Shown: positions 11,956 through 24,308 of the stretch, piece after piece
Layout: the number at the start of each line of letters is the position of its first letter
Numbering within the stretch: position 1 is the first letter of the stretch
Origin: Antitrichia curtipendula
Taxonomy: Eukaryota; Streptophyta; Bryopsida; Hypnales; Leucodontaceae
Direction of reading: 5' to 3'
Assembly (NCBI GenBank): GCA_951230915.1
Contig: OX579638.1
Location: 29,654,696 to 29,718,695, forward strand
DNA: 64,000 nucleotides
The notes under the pieces: generated by a model
What the model saw: the letters and a program-made list of their open reading frames with translations, nothing else
Told to the model about the DNA's origin: nothing
Database searches by the model: none
Made by a program: the position numbers and the translations under genes

Positions 11956-14058
11956 TTACAACGGGCTGGGGGAACGGACCATCGAGAACGGGGAGTGGGG
12001 CCAATCACGACGCGCCACATGGCACGTCGAGCGCGGTCGGGTACAGTAGAGGGTTCGATGAGACAGCAAAGTCCAAGCTCTTACGAATCAAGCTCTCAAG
12101 TCTAGGCTCTTACGAAATCAAGCTCTCAAAGTCTAGGCTCTTTACAAATCAAGCTTTTAAGTCCAAGCTCCTTACAAAATCAAGTTCTCATTCAAAGTAA
12201 GTTGATTCTAGGATTAGCTTATTTAACTACGCCATCTCAAAACATTGCACTAAAACTTCCATCCTCAAGTCAACTCTATTTTACTTACGATTACATGCAA
12301 CCAAATTGAAGAAGAAGGACGAAGAGAGAGGCGGATGCACAACAATTCAAACTAACCCTCAAATGAACAAGAAAGAACTTGAATTGAACCACACTTACAG
12401 AAGACAAAGTAGCAGCTTGAGAAGGAATTAGGATTAAAATACTAATTTTTTCAACAAATCTAACTATTCACGTGGGTTTTGTTTTTTGTTTTGTTGTGCT
12501 TTTTTCTATTCATTTCCTATTCATTTAGGATTTGGTTTGGTTTTTATTTTATTACTATTCATCTAACTATTCATGTGGGCCTTGGTTGTTGTTTTTTATT
12601 CTTTTTCTCCTATTCATTTACTATTCATTAGGAATAATGCTTTGATTTGTTCTTTTTACTATTGAAGAATTTGGTTTTAGTCATTAATTAGGATTCAAGT
12701 GCAAATTAGTTGGTTGAATGTTGGTTTAAGTTTTGTTTTATTAGGCCTAATAAGCCAAATAGGAAAAAATAAGAAGTCAACAAAAATAATAGATTAACCA
12801 ACAAAAATAATAAACTAATGAATAACAAACAAAACTAACTATTCATTGGAATGTTATTAAAATTGAAAGATATTAATCTTTTAAATTAATTCTTAAATAA
12901 AATAAACATTCAAGGTAGTTGAAAATAGGGCCTTGAAGTTTATTTTAATTCAAAGATTTGTTTTAAAAATCAGCTAAAAACCATTAGAAATTTAACGTAA
13001 ATTCCTAAACTCAAAGAAATTAAGTTAAATATTTAGATTAACCCTTTTATTTATAAGGAAATTAGCCAGAAAGGATGTAGGAAAGAGATTTTCCACACAC
13101 TCTAACACCAAACTCTCATCAAATAGACAGAGTACACATGATGGAGGACGACGGTTATTTTGAGTCTATTATGCTAGTGATTTGCGATGATGGAACTATG
13201 GCCACGATGGCTACAGAGGTATATTAATTTTGCCCTTCCTTTGCTTTGTTTTTGTTTTCAAATTAAAGTTAGAATCATTGTTGTTAGAAGTTAGTTTTTA
13301 GATTAGAATTTTAGGATTCAAGTTCAAATTTAGAACCTAATAGGTAATTTAGAAGTTACTAAAGTCAAATCACACTTAAAATTTAACCCAACAACGAAAA
13401 GTTACTAATAATTAATCATAACCATAAAATTGGATGATAATTTAAGATTTTCATCCAAAGAAACCTTTAAAGAATCTTTTAGGAAAGAATCAAATAAGGA
13501 ATCTATAAAATTTCTAAAATCCCTTTTTTACTTTTGAAAATACTTTAATTTTGAAGGATAAAAGTTGGATGAAGTTTGAAACCAATTTTGGATGAAAAAC
13601 ATCCAAATAGGTCAAAATCCCAATTAATCTTAAGAATCCATAACTTAAAGGAATTACTAACTTAACCTTAGAATTTAGAATTATTTTGGATTGATTTGCT
13701 ATTTTAGATTAGTGGATGAAGGTTAGCACAATTAAGGGGCCGAATTCACCCCGTGGTAATTTTTGCTAGGAATCTTGGAATCTAGTTTTCTTTACCATTC
13801 TGGGAAGGGAATTTTATATTCTAAAAGGCTACTTAGATACAATTTTAGTTAGATTAGATTTTGTTTTCTTTTTCTCTTTTTTACCTAACCATAACGTTTT
13901 AATTAGTTAACCAATAGTTTTTTCTTAGAATTAGTGAAATTTTACAGGATCATCAGTCACAAAAAGTGTCTATTGCTTGGAAGGCGAACACTTATTTAGG
14001 AACACCCAATTAGGAGTGAATCTCCAACGAAACAGCCGCTAGAGCCAATGTGTAACTT

Positions 14059-14081
14059 TCTAACTCAAGGGTGGAGTTAGA
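14059..14081 (+). other. Terminal LTR hairpin (stem TCTAACTC/GAGTTAGA)
   Basis: An 8-bp perfect stem around a 7-nt loop AAGGGTG, ending 10 nt before the LTR 3-prime end. The loop matches the other copies while the stem differs in compensating pairs. Confidence 0.8.
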
Positions 14082-14091
14082 AACATTCACA

Positions 14092-14429
14092 ACTGGAACT
14101 TCATATTTGCCAACTCATAGAATATATTACATTTAACCCTCCAAATGGACTGCAGATCATTGCTTTATCCCCAATAATGTGTGTGCCACATATTCTGTAA
14201 CCATGGTCATCTCTACCTCTCCACCAAGGATACAAAAAGGCAAAGCATGCAATGCAGTCTCGATCCTTGCGCTTCGGGCAATGACGCAGTCTATGAGTTT
14301 CTATCGAGATGTATCAATTGCTGGTTGAAAGCTATTTCCAACCCCCCTGCGGTGTCCCCTTAGCGTTTATAGGAGTTTCCTCGTCGTTCCCTATATTCCC
14401 CGTTGCGCCGCAGTTCCCCGTCATGGGAG
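14092..14429. other. Flank of the LTR, no gene seen
   Basis: Mixed-composition sequence between the LTR end and the CACTA subterminal repeats. A 60-codon frame (14,181-14,363) has no recognisable domain. If the myosin gene once continued upstream, its exons are not recognisable here. Confidence 0.3.
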
Positions 14430-15092
14430 CGTAAGCGTGTTTAGAAGGGGCCCATAAAAATATAACTAGATGCTCTCCAAATATGTTCCCGGTCCAAATT
14501 TTCCATCAGTTGCCCCCAAAAGAGATAAAATGACTATTAAAAAAATGTGACTGCAAAATATGACTCCCCCAAAATATGACTACAAAATATAATTCAAGCA
14601 AAAATATGATTGGTTGCTCTTCAAGCATGTTCCTTGCTCAAAAAGAAAAAAAAATGACAATGAAAAAAAATATGACTACAAAATATGACTCAAGCAAAAA
14701 TATGACTGGATGCTCTTCAAACATGTTCTCCGCCCAAATTTTCCTTGGGCTACCTAAAAACAAAAAAATGTCACTACCAAAAATATATGACTATAAAATA
14801 TGACTGACACAAAAATATGACTATAAAATATGATTGACATAAAAATATGACTACATAATATGACTAGACATTCCTTGAATATGTTCCCTATTGTTCCCTA
14901 TAAAGTACTTAATTGTTCCCAATGGACGTATACTATATGCCCATAAAATACAAGGCCAAAATATGATTGGCAGTCATATTTGCAGTCATATTTTTTTCTA
15001 AAATGCTGGCCTCCCAAAATATGACTACGAGCAGTCGCCAGTCATCCCAAGTCATATTTTTGCAGTCATAAAATGTAGGTTTTGTTGTAGTG
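14430..15092 (-). mobile_element. CACTA transposon terminus (body to the left)
   Basis: Read on the minus strand it starts CACTACAACAAAACCTACAT at 15,092 and continues into many copies, in both directions, of TATGACTACAAAA-like motifs. This is the subterminal architecture of CACTA (En/Spm) elements. It aligns closely with the plus-strand end at 26,794, including the TGACTGGCGACTGCT and ATAGTATACGTCCATTGGGA blocks. The opposite terminus and a transposase were not found, so it is truncated. Confidence 0.8.
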
Positions 15093-15461
15093 TTTGGAAT
15101 AACTCTATTTGTATTTGGAAAGCTGAGGTCACCCATAAATGGCAGTGGAAAGTAGCACGCTGGATCAGGTGTTCTCCGTAGCGAAAGCGGGCAGACGTCG
15201 ACTATGAGCACTTGGTCCTCCAAACACGTTTCTGTGGATGGGCCTTTATTGAAAAGCGTTGAGAGCATCTAGTAGCACCAAGGGAAATTCTGACTATCTA
15301 CACTATATTCTCTCCCATACACAAATGAAAGCTTGTCCATGACATGTTGTGGAAGCAAGTGCGCAAGCAATGGCCGAAGTTCTTGCATTAGCATCTTTGA
15401 CTAAATTATGACATGGAACTTTTTAAACAATGTAGAGAATAATCCTACGAGCCCTGGCCGT
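15093..15461. other. Flank between CACTA end and retroelement
   Basis: Unique-looking sequence without a recognised gene. Its last five bases GCCGT form the left target duplication of the retroelement that follows. Confidence 0.35.
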
Positions 15462-17850
15462 TGTAGGCGCAAGATTACCCATCCTTGGTAATCGGGCGAA
15501 CACCGACCAGGTTCTATGCCTTTATCCACCTTTTAAATATATGGGGGTGTTGTGAGCGCGATCCACTGTGCCTTCCAAGCAATGGATCTTTTTGTGCTAA
15601 CGTTTTCTAAGTGTCGTGGATGGCAGCGAATACTACTAGAAATGCATGGGTAACTAACAAGCTGACTGTGATGATCAAAGGTGATGGTAATTCTTAACTC
15701 CCTAACTACCTATCCTATGTCTAGGTTTGGCTGGGTGGTTGGCGTCATTTCTAACGTTCCTAACTACGGAAAAGGAAAACCCTTACATTCCTTCCATAAA
15801 TCTCTAAGACTACCTTTTGAAGTTGGATACTTCTTTCGGAAGCTGTAACTTTACGGCTAACCCCAAGATTACTTTTTATTCTAATTTCTAGCTTCTAGTT
15901 GTACTCTAGACTTTTACTCTTAGATTTGACTCTAAGGTTTTACCCCTACGTTTAACTTTAAGTTTTTACTCCTAATTTAACTCTAAATTTGACCCTTAGA
16001 TTTAACTCTAAGGTTTTACCTCTACGTTTACCTCTAAGTTTTTACTCCTAATTTAACTCTAAATTTGTACTCCTAATTTAACTCTAAATTTTGACTCCTA
16101 AACTAACTCTAAGTTTTTACGCCTAAACTAACTCTACAATTTAGCTTCTATTCCTAATTTTTCTTTACCTCTCACGGTTTACTATTCACGTGAAGAGGGC
16201 GAAATTTAAGGAAAGAACCAAAAGCTAATTGGGAACAACACACCAAAGATTAAATCAAAAACTCACCCCTTCACTGCCGATATTGGAAAGAAGTTCGTCT
16301 ACGTCCGTATGCACATTCTTGTGCTCCATGGTGGTCCTTGATTTCGGTTGAATTTCTTCAAGCTCACCGCTTATTTTGGGGGAAAATTTATGACCCCGTG
16401 CGATCTAAACCTTTTTCCTTCCCTTCCTCCTTTCCTTCTCTCTCTTTTCTTTTCCTTCTCTCTCTTTTTCTTTTTCTCTCTCTCTTTCTACACTAACACT
16501 ATTCTCCCTAAACTTGATGGATGTCTTACAACTATAGATTCAATTTCCAAGGAGGTGTTAATGTCTCTCCTACTCTCTTATGCGACCTTGTCTTCGTGTC
16601 ATCCTAATCCTCCTCCTAATGGTCACTATGAATTCCCAAGATTTTCCTCCTAATACCTACTTAGCTAATCCTAGGTCACTATTTATCGTCACTCTCACCT
16701 AAGTTGTCCATATAGCTATCCCCTCCTTTCCTCCTCTTCCTATCTTTGAGCGGTTTTGCAGGTTTTGGGACGGATGGTTTTCTCACGTGGAGCTTTAGCC
16801 CGGACTAAACCCCATTTTCTCTCCTTTATCCTCTCTATCGTTACCTTGTTCGGTTTTTGTTTTGAAACGAGCCTGACTCCCCACCCAGACTCTAACTTTA
16901 AGTAGTCTTGTTTTAGTTCTTTTTTCTTTTCTCTCCCTTGGAATCTGAATTTTCCTGTATTGGTACTCAGTTTGTTGTCTTCCCAGTAGACCCTGGACCC
17001 CCCGAGCTTCCCAACAGACCTTGGAACCCCCCAAGCTTCCTAGCAGATCCTGGACCCCCCGAGCTTCCCAACAGACCTTGGAACCCCCCAAGCTTCCTAG
17101 CAGATCCTGGACCCCCCGAGCTTCCCAACAGACCCTGGATCCCCCCGAGCTTCCCAGACCCTTGGACCCTCTGAGCTTCCCAACAGACCCTGGACCCCCC
17201 CAAGCTTCCCAGACCCCGACGCTGAATTGCCCAGCCCTAACGCTGATTGCCCAGCCCTGATGCCGAACTGTCGAGAACCCGACGCCAACTGCCCAGACCC
17301 CGACAGACTGGTCCCAACCCCCCTGGTTGGCTGGTTACCTCTTTCTAATGCTAAACTGGTTTCTTCCTTTCTGAGCTAAACTGGTTTCTTCCTTTCTAAG
17401 TTGAACTGATTTCTTCCTTTCTAAGCTAAACTGATTTCTTTTTTCCTAAGCTAAACTGATTTGTTCTAACTAAAAGGCTGAGTTTCTCTAACTAAAAAAA
17501 AAACGGTTTTCTCTAACTAAAGGGTTGGTTTTCTCTAACTAAAGGGGAGTAACTTTGAACACTAAATTTGTTAACCGCAAAGGGCCCTACCCATCTTGGA
17601 AGCTAAACTTTGGATGTTTCCACAAAGGTCTTGGAAACTAGACTTTGAAACTAAACACCTGGAGGGGTCAAAGCTTCGCCGCCAAGTTGGTTTTAACACC
17701 AACTTTAGGACTTAGGGACACACCGGGGGTTCAAGTTCCGCCGCCCTATTTTTAATACACACTCTAGGACTTTTGACACTCACAGGTTCAAAGCTTCGCC
17801 GTGTATTGGGGTCCAATACACGGTGAACACGACTTAACACAAAGGTTAGT
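15462..17850 (-). repeat. Truncated 3-prime LTR of the collapsed element
   Basis: Aligns block by block with 17,952-20,460: terminal hairpin (15,473-15,493), CCTTCCAAGCAATGG, CTCTAA/TTTTTACTCCTAA tandem tract (15,930-16,150), CTTTTCCTTCTCTCTC tract, minisatellite (16,985-17,215) and GGTTCAAAGCTTCGCCG boxes. The promoter-side 1.7 kb present in the full copy is missing. Confidence 0.7.
16985..17215. repeat. 57-bp minisatellite in the truncated LTR
   Basis: Units of the type CAGATCCTGGACCCCCCGAG followed by CTTCCCAACAGACCTTGGAA repeat every 57 bp (for example 17,044 and 17,101), each built of two similar halves. It occupies the same position as unrelated minisatellites in the sister LTRs. Confidence 0.8.
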
Positions 17851-17962
17851 TCCTAAATGAGATCACTCTCACATAAGACTGCTCTCGAAGGTTAGTACCA
17901 CTTGACATGTATGGATTAGTATGATAATGGCTAATGTAAGCACTCAACAATTGTGGGCACAA

Positions 17963-17983
17963 GATTACCCACCCTTGGTAATC
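17963..17983 (-). other. Terminal LTR hairpin (stem GATTACC/GGTAATC)
   Basis: On the minus strand GATTACC, loop AAGGGTG, GGTAATC, ending 11 nt before the LTR end at 17,952. The copy at 15,473-15,493 has the same stem with loop AAGGATG. Confidence 0.8.
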
Positions 17984-18479
17984 AGGCGAATACCGACCAG
18001 ATTCTATGCCTTTATCCACCTTTTGAATACATGGGGGTGTTGTGAGCGCGGTCCATTGTGCCTTCCAAGCAATGGATCTTTTTTGCTAACGTTTTCTAAG
18101 TGTCGTGGTCTCGTGGATGGCAGCGAAACTACTAGAAATGCATGGGTAACTAACAAGCTGACTGTAATGATCAAAAGTGACGTTAATTCTTGACTCCCTA
18201 ACTATCTATCCTATGTCTAGGGTTGGCTTGGTAGTTGGCGTCATTTCCAACGTCCCTAATTACGTGAAAGGGGAACCCTTACGTTCCTTCTATAAACCTC
18301 CAAGACTATCTCTTGGGGGTTGACACTTCTCTCGGAAGTTTTGACTCTACGGGCTAACCCTAAGCTTAATTCTTCCTCTAATTTCTAACTTCTAAATATA
18401 ACTCTAGATTTTGACTCCCGAGTGCTAACTCTAACTTTTGCTTCCGCTTTTGAGACTATAGTTTGACTTTTACCCTTGG

Positions 18480-18900
18480 TTTTTTTATTCCAAGTAACTC
18501 TAAATTTTTACTCCTAATATTTAACTCTGGATTTTTACTCCTAAATTTAACTCTAAATTTTTACTCCTAAATTTAACTCTAGGTTTTTACTCCTGAGTGC
18601 TAACTCTAACTTTTGCTTTCGCTTTTGATTCTATGGTTTCACTTTTACCCTCGATTTTTTTATTCCAAGTACCTCTAAATTTTTACTCCTAATACTTAAT
18701 TCTAGATTTTTACTCCTAATACTTAATTCTAGATTTTTACTCCTAATACTTAATTCTAGATTTTTACTCCTAAATTTAACTCTAAATTTTTACTCCTAAA
18801 TTTAACTCCAGGTTTTTATCCCTAAAACTAACTCTAGATTTTCACTCCTAGATTTAACTCTAAGTTTTTACTCCTAATTTACCTCTAAACTTTTAACTTC
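18480..18900. repeat. ACTCTAAATTTTTACTCCTA tandem tract
   Basis: Short units of about 21-27 bp (for example TTTTTACTCCTAATACTTAA, three successive copies near 18,650-18,760). The equivalent tract in the LTR at 53.7-57.3 kb (56,440-56,860, complement) has a different 52-bp higher-order unit, so the tracts evolve separately. Confidence 0.75.
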
Positions 18901-19689
18901 TATTTCTAATTTTTTCCTTTACTTAACCCTAAATCCTATTCACATGAAAGGGCTAATTAAGGAAATCAATGCTAGTGAAGAAAAAACACCAAGTATTGAT
19001 TCAAGAATTCACCTCGTCACTACCGGTGTCGGAAATACGCTCGTCCGCATCCGTGCGTACATTTCCATACTCCATAGTGGCCCTTAGGTTGTGGAAATCT
19101 TTCCCAAATTCACCGCTTATGTTTTGAAAAGTTGGACCCGTGCAATCTAAACCTTCTCTTTCCTTTCCTCCTTCCTTCTCTTCTCTCTCTCCTTTTCTTT
19201 CCCTTCCTATCTTTCTACACTAGCACTATTCTACCTAAACTTTATGGATGTCTTACAAATATAGATTCAAACCCCAAGGAGGTTTTAATGTCTCTCTACC
19301 TTCTTACACTACCTCGTCTTTGTGTCATCCTAATCCGCCTCCTAATGGTCACTACGCATTCTTGAGATTTTCCTCCTAACACCTACTTAGCTAAACCTAG
19401 GTCACTATTTATTGTCACTCTCACCTAAGTCGCCCATATAGCCATCCCTTCCTTTCCTCCTTCTTCTATCTTGGAGTGGTTTTGCAGGTTTTGGGACGTA
19501 CGATTTTTTTCACATGGAGCTTAGCCAGGACTGGACCCCATTTCCTCTTCCTTTCTTCTCTCGACCGTTACTTTGTCCAGTTTTTTGTTTTGAAAACGAA
19601 CCCGACTCCCCACCTGGACTCTAACTCTAAGTAGTCTAGCATATGATTTTTGTAGGATCTGATTTTTTTTTAGTCTTGGTAATCAAGGT

Positions 19690-20035
19690 TTATTTTTTTC
19701 TCGACTCCCCTGGACCCAAGCTCCCTCTGGATCCGAGCTTCTTCTAGACCCGAGCTCTCTCCGGACCCCAAACTCTTCCTAGACCCGAGCTCTCTCTGGA
19801 CCCGAGCTCTCTCTGGACCCGAGCTCTCTTCGGATAGCTGGCCGCTCCCCGACAGCTGACTGCTCCCCTTATGGGTTGACTGCTCCCCAACGGACTGACT
19901 GCTCCCCAACGGACTGACTGCTCCCTTTACGGGCTGGTTGTGACCCCTTACGGATTGGCTGCTTCCCCTTACGGGCTGGTTGCGAGCCCTTACGGGTTGG
20001 CTGCTTCCTCTTACGGGCTGGCTGACCTTTGGGTT
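19690..20035. repeat. Minisatellites in the full LTR of the collapsed element
   Basis: Two adjacent arrays: GACCCGAGCTCTCTCTG-like units (about 19,725-19,830) and CCCTTACGGGCTGGTTGC-like units (about 19,860-20,030). They lie in the LTR slot that holds the 57-bp repeat in its partner LTR. Confidence 0.75.
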
Positions 20036-22182
20036 GGTCCTCACTTTTTACTACAATCTATTCTCCTCGGGTTCCCGTATGGGAACCCACTTAACACAAC
20101 TTTAAACCGGACGTTCAAGGTCGAAGCTTTGCCGTAGCGGAGGTGGGCTAGAATCTTTAATAACAACAAAAAAAAAACTATCGCGTGATGGGACTCTTTT
20201 CTTCACTTCTATACAACCTAGGGCTACTCTTGGAGGCTAAACTTTGGGCTTTCCCAAGAAGGTCTTGGGAACTAAACTTTGGAACTTACAATATACGGGG
20301 GTTCAAAGCTTCGCCGTAGTTTGGTTTTGACACCAACTCTAGGACTTGCGAGGTTCCCTAGGTTCAAAGCTCCGCCATCTAGGGCCTGTTTTTGATACAC
20401 ACTCTAAGACTAGGGTAAGTCATAGGTTCAAAGCTTCGCCGCTTCAAGGGAGGTGGGGCCCATTCACAACAACAATGGAAAAGGTGACTATGATTAGCGC
20501 TCACATCCAAGGCAATCGTACACACAAGGTAAGAGCAATAATGGGCAACAGTCACATACTAAAGGCCCTCCAAAGCGACATCGCCAAGGTACGGTGGGGG
20601 GTTGCTCTAGGATTAGTACAATGACAAAAGACTCTCAACAAACAAGTTAGTTCACAAGGATACACCAAAGATAGAAAGACTTCCAAATAACAACAAGAGT
20701 ATACACAAACACACAAAAAGCGTTTACAAGGCAAGGTAGAAGGACCCCCAAGGACCTTCAAACCTTGAAATATAACAACAAAAGGAGCCAAAAGTGCTCC
20801 AAAAACACCGTAGAGGTTTCTTGGCTAAAACGCCAAAAATCCCAATATAAGTTAGACCCACGGACCCAAAACAAAAATTGGGGGTGTTCAAGAGAGAAAA
20901 ATGGGGACCTTAAATAGGTTTCCAAGGCCCGACCTCTCCCTCAAGAATTCTAAGGTAACCTTATCAACTTGGATTTTCATCCTCATCTTCAAAGATTTTC
21001 ATCCTAATCCTACTAAAACTACTTTTACCTATCTACGTTGGACCAACCTCCTAACTTTTGGAGATTAACTCCAATCGTCAAACGGATTGCGCCATTGGCT
21101 CCAGATCACCGTATTTAGTCAAAACCCCTCTACCCCCCATATCGAGGACAAAAAATCATCGTAGGCTAATTAGTTTAAAAACTAAATCGTGGTAAAATTC
21201 TAGATCTTGGGGGTCTCTTATTTTGAGAAATGTAAATAGCCTAGGGTCTTTGGTAGGTGTGAGAGAGTCGGAAAAGACTCTTGGTTGACTTCGTTTCGCC
21301 ATCGTATGGTCCCGGGATGCTGGTCAACACGGTGGAGACCCCGCCACGTGATTAATTCTCGAGGAATCTCGCCGGTTCGGGTACTTGCTGCTATCGGAAT
21401 GTTGCGAAACTTCTCGGAGCGCATTATTAACATAAAACAAGCTAATCTAATTTTTAGTGAGATTTTCTGGCAACTTGGGTAATTTCCATGAAATTCCCGT
21501 TGGAGGTTACCAGGGTTGACCACCCGCAAAAGGTTCTTCTGTAAGTCGGAAGATGACGGGATTTTTCACATGACCTCTCAGGGGGTCACATGAAAGATGT
21601 GCAGGTGCGTTTCCGTACCTGGCACAATTGGTCAGTGGAGACGAATTGACCATCTCCTTGAATTATCGATGGTGCGGGAATCTTTTGCAAATAGAGGAAT
21701 CTTGGCAAATTGATTTCGTTGTTGGACTCCTAGCATGGGATTTACCCTAGGACACCATCCTTGGGCTGTAGATTCTTCCACAGGCCCGGTCTTGTGTCAG
21801 TGGCTCCTATATGCTAACAATTGGGGTATGAGGAATTTCTAAACCTAACTCTAGGACTCGACCTAGTGGCCTCGTTGTGGATCCCTCGGACCGACTTAGC
21901 CATGAACTGCCACATTCATGGTGGGATTTAGCCCTTTTGGGCCTATGTGACTTGAACCCTACAAATCTAACCGTTTCGTTCTTTCTACCTATATTTGGGC
22001 CAGGTTTAGTGGGATTCTAAGTCTAAATACAAATCTAGACCAAATACTATAATGGGTATGTTACAACCCTATTTTGGTTCTACACTCTTTTTATGGCTTA
22101 TTGTATATTTTTCTTCACTTTAAATTGCAAATTTCCAAAAAAATAATTCTACGAGTCCCAAGTGACAAATTGGGAGCTCACA

Positions 22183-23039
22183 GCCATCTGACAACTATTA
22201 TGTGCGGATCCCACTTATCCACCTCAATATTTGGATCAACAAAACACAGCAGTCCAACGACGTAGAGAACCACACATTTCTTGATCAAATGCGGTTATCC
22301 ATTGTTGGACTTATGAATAGAACAGAAAGAAGTCGACTCAAGGTTTTGAGATAGGGATAAGATATCAAAGAAGATTTCCACGTGTGATATTGACTGCCAG
22401 CCAATATATAGGACTAATAAACACTAGTAAAGTAAGAAGCACTCATCCATTCGAGCCAAGAGAATTGAGATGTAATTTTGCGAATGAAAACGGGACATGC
22501 CCGGTCATACATTTGTTTGTTCAAGAAGCATTAAAATGCAACCTTCCAGAGTTGAAGGATATAGCGCAACCCTGTAATCATGTGCTGCAAAGGTTTGGGT
22601 GCAAGCAATGTATTTGCACTACACAACCACTACTACCCATAATGACAAAGTCCCGTCAGATTTCATTCCAAAAATCATATTCCAACTATTTGTGAGACTA
22701 TGTCATTACGTGTAGCAAAGGCTGTGTAGTGGAGAATCAACGATTGCACTTGAAACATCTACAACACCTGATTACAATGTCCGTGCCCTAACGTTTAGAT
22801 TCTCAAAGGAAACTTTTGCATGCTTCGAGAGCGAAAGGAATGTCCGCCTTGTATAGCCGGACACCCGGCCAAAAATGCCTTTATTACAACTGATTGCTCA
22901 ACAAATTAATATTCACAAAAGTTCTAGAAAACTAGAAGAGTTCCGCTATATCTACACAACATATAAAAAATTGAAAATTTCTATGTTGGCTGCTAGCCGA
23001 TACAGTAAGCGCCCCCCTCCGCAAAGTTGATAGGTGTCC
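22183..23039. other. No gene established
   Basis: Begins with the target duplication GCCAT. A 103-codon plus-strand frame (22,384-22,695) has no recognised domain or splice context. Part may be the downstream portion of the decayed minus-strand gene that follows. Confidence 0.35.
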
Positions 23040-24295
23040 TCAATTACTACTTTCTATAGCAAGTAGCTCTTCATCCGAATAGGGCACCTCAAATCTCTTC
23101 TAACAATGTGGCGTAACTTTAACGTATTGGTCATGTGAGGGCCAATCCGGCATGCAACGCGAAAGCCCGATTTTGGAATTGCGCTCACAATACTCCAGAA
23201 TCGAGAGTCCAAGAGACAACAACCCCTCCAAGAACGGGATCATTGTCGACTGGAGGAAGGGAAGTTTTCCACCCTTGAGCTTTGCCTCTAAGTACATTAT
23301 ATAAGGAGGTGGATGAACCGCACTGTATGGCAGATTCAAAACGTTCCTATAAGGAATATGATCAATGATTAGTGAGTTTGTTATGGAGGCACCATTGTTG
23401 TACAACAACGGTGAGGATGCGATGAGTGGTGCTAGATGCTTCAAGTAAATAGGTCATCCGGGACTCTCAGGATTCTAATAAGCACTCTTGTCACACAACT
23501 CCTGTCCAAAGGCCAGGAAATTCTCTCCAATCTCTGACACCTTCCACTTAATATTGTTTAGACGGTGTTGTAGAGTCGCCAAGGGTAAATCCAACCAGTA
23601 AATGATCATGATGTCTTGAATAATACAAAATTTGAAGAATTTTTAGAGCCCCGGCCGATCTTTTATCTGCGACCTCGGATGCACACTCTTTCCTTTGAAA
23701 ATGAGCGGCTCATAGAACATGAGGGTTCCTTGAACCTCAAGAAAAAAAAACAATTTCAGAGACGCTACCTATGGAGCATCAATAATAGAGGGTTTGGGTA
23801 TAGAATCAAGAGCTGGTTGATCACACTTCTCACTGCTTTTAGACACAATATTCTTGGAGGGCTCTGAAGGTCCATAATCAAATTCTGCAATGAAAGGTGA
23901 AGTACATAGAATATGAGATGCAATTCAATGAGAGGAAAATCGGACAACATTATTACAATGTATCGGCTAACAACTGACACACTACATAAGTGCTTTTGTC
24001 TTTCCAATTAAAGGCTCCCACTGACAAGTCCCTAAGAACAAGTCTAAGCCAAGTCTATCGCCTAAAAACCTCTAGACCATGTTCGCTTAGATGATTGAAT
24101 ATAAGACGTCAGTTCGTTTAGGAAGTTGTACTCGGACATGTCTCGCAACGCCGCACCTTTGTCTCCTTCCATGCGCGATTGCTTTTGCTTTTGCTTCAAC
24201 TGGCCCAAGCAACGGGAGTCCATCAAAGCAGTAGTCAGATCCGTTGGGGCTCCACTATTCCTTCCACGTCTCGACTCATCCAGGGAAGCCTCCAA
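23040..24295 (-). pseudogene. Unidentified decayed gene with at least three exon blocks
   Basis: Three blocks look coding. Block one, 24,295-24,062, is basic and Gln-rich (KQKQKQSRMEGD), ending LTSYIQSSKRTWSRGF. Block two, 23,884-23,769, has both splice sites (TTGCAG acceptor, CCATAG|GTAGCG donor) and contains FDYGPSEPSKNIV. Block three is one frame from 23,591 to 23,040 that begins DLPLATLQHRLNNIKWKVSE and includes LKHLAPLIASSPLLYNNGAS and PPPYIMYLEAKLKGGKLPF. Block three stays in frame for about 184 codons and is broken only by TAG 23,477, TGA 23,456 and TAG 23,102. Block two ends in TAG where CAG would be normal. No known domain is recognised. It sits just downstream, in its own direction, of the LTR piece at 24,309-25,211, so it could be that element's internal region, or a captured host gene. 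Confidence 0.5.
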
Positions 24296-24308
24296 TTGTA
24301 TCGGCTAC

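Larger units (their letters stand above)
9179..14091 (+). mobile_element. Solo long LTR (4.9 kb), oldest copy of the family
   Basis: Begins TGTAAGCCC and ends ATTCACA, flanked by ACTAG on the left and ACTGG on the right, a 5-bp target duplication with one transition. It shares with the other copies, in the same order, the ACCGC/AATTACCCA-AAATCTCAC-AAAAATTAGA block (about 9,890-9,950), GGCGCAATC (10,186), a TATA box GTATATAAGG (10,627-10,636), the ATTGCTTGGAAGGC block (13,970) and the terminal hairpin (14,059-14,081). No gag or pol coding was seen, and no partner LTR. The unusual length comes partly from TTTAGTTTAG-rich and minisatellite stretches (11,390-11,950). It inserted about 90 bp from the first recognised exon of the myosin fragment. 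The Ty1/Ty3 class cannot be decided from an LTR alone. Confidence 0.65.
15462..22182 (-). mobile_element. Collapsed LTR retroelement, two LTRs and about 100 bp between
   Basis: On the minus strand the 5-prime LTR runs 22,182 to 17,952 (TGTGAGCTCCC to GCCCACA, 4.2 kb). About 100 bp of unrelated sequence follow, then a second LTR copy lacking its U3 part runs from about 17,850 to 15,462. The flanks are GCCAT on the right and GCCGT on the left, a 5-bp duplication with one CpG-type transition. This fits one element whose internal region and part of the 3-prime LTR are deleted. The LTRs are visibly diverged, so the insertion is old. The TATA-like CCTATTTAAGG is at 20,919-20,909. No gag, pol or standard primer-binding site is recognisable. 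Confidence 0.7.

Noticed and set aside
16795..17288. Repetitive proline/glycine-rich frames at 16.8-17.3 kb
   Set aside because: Shadows of the 57-bp minisatellite in a non-coding LTR, open on both strands.
24290..24308. A tRNA primer-binding site next to the LTR at 24,309
   Set aside because: GTAGCCGATACAATTGG does not match a standard plant primer site such as the complement of initiator Met tRNA, and no other copy has it.
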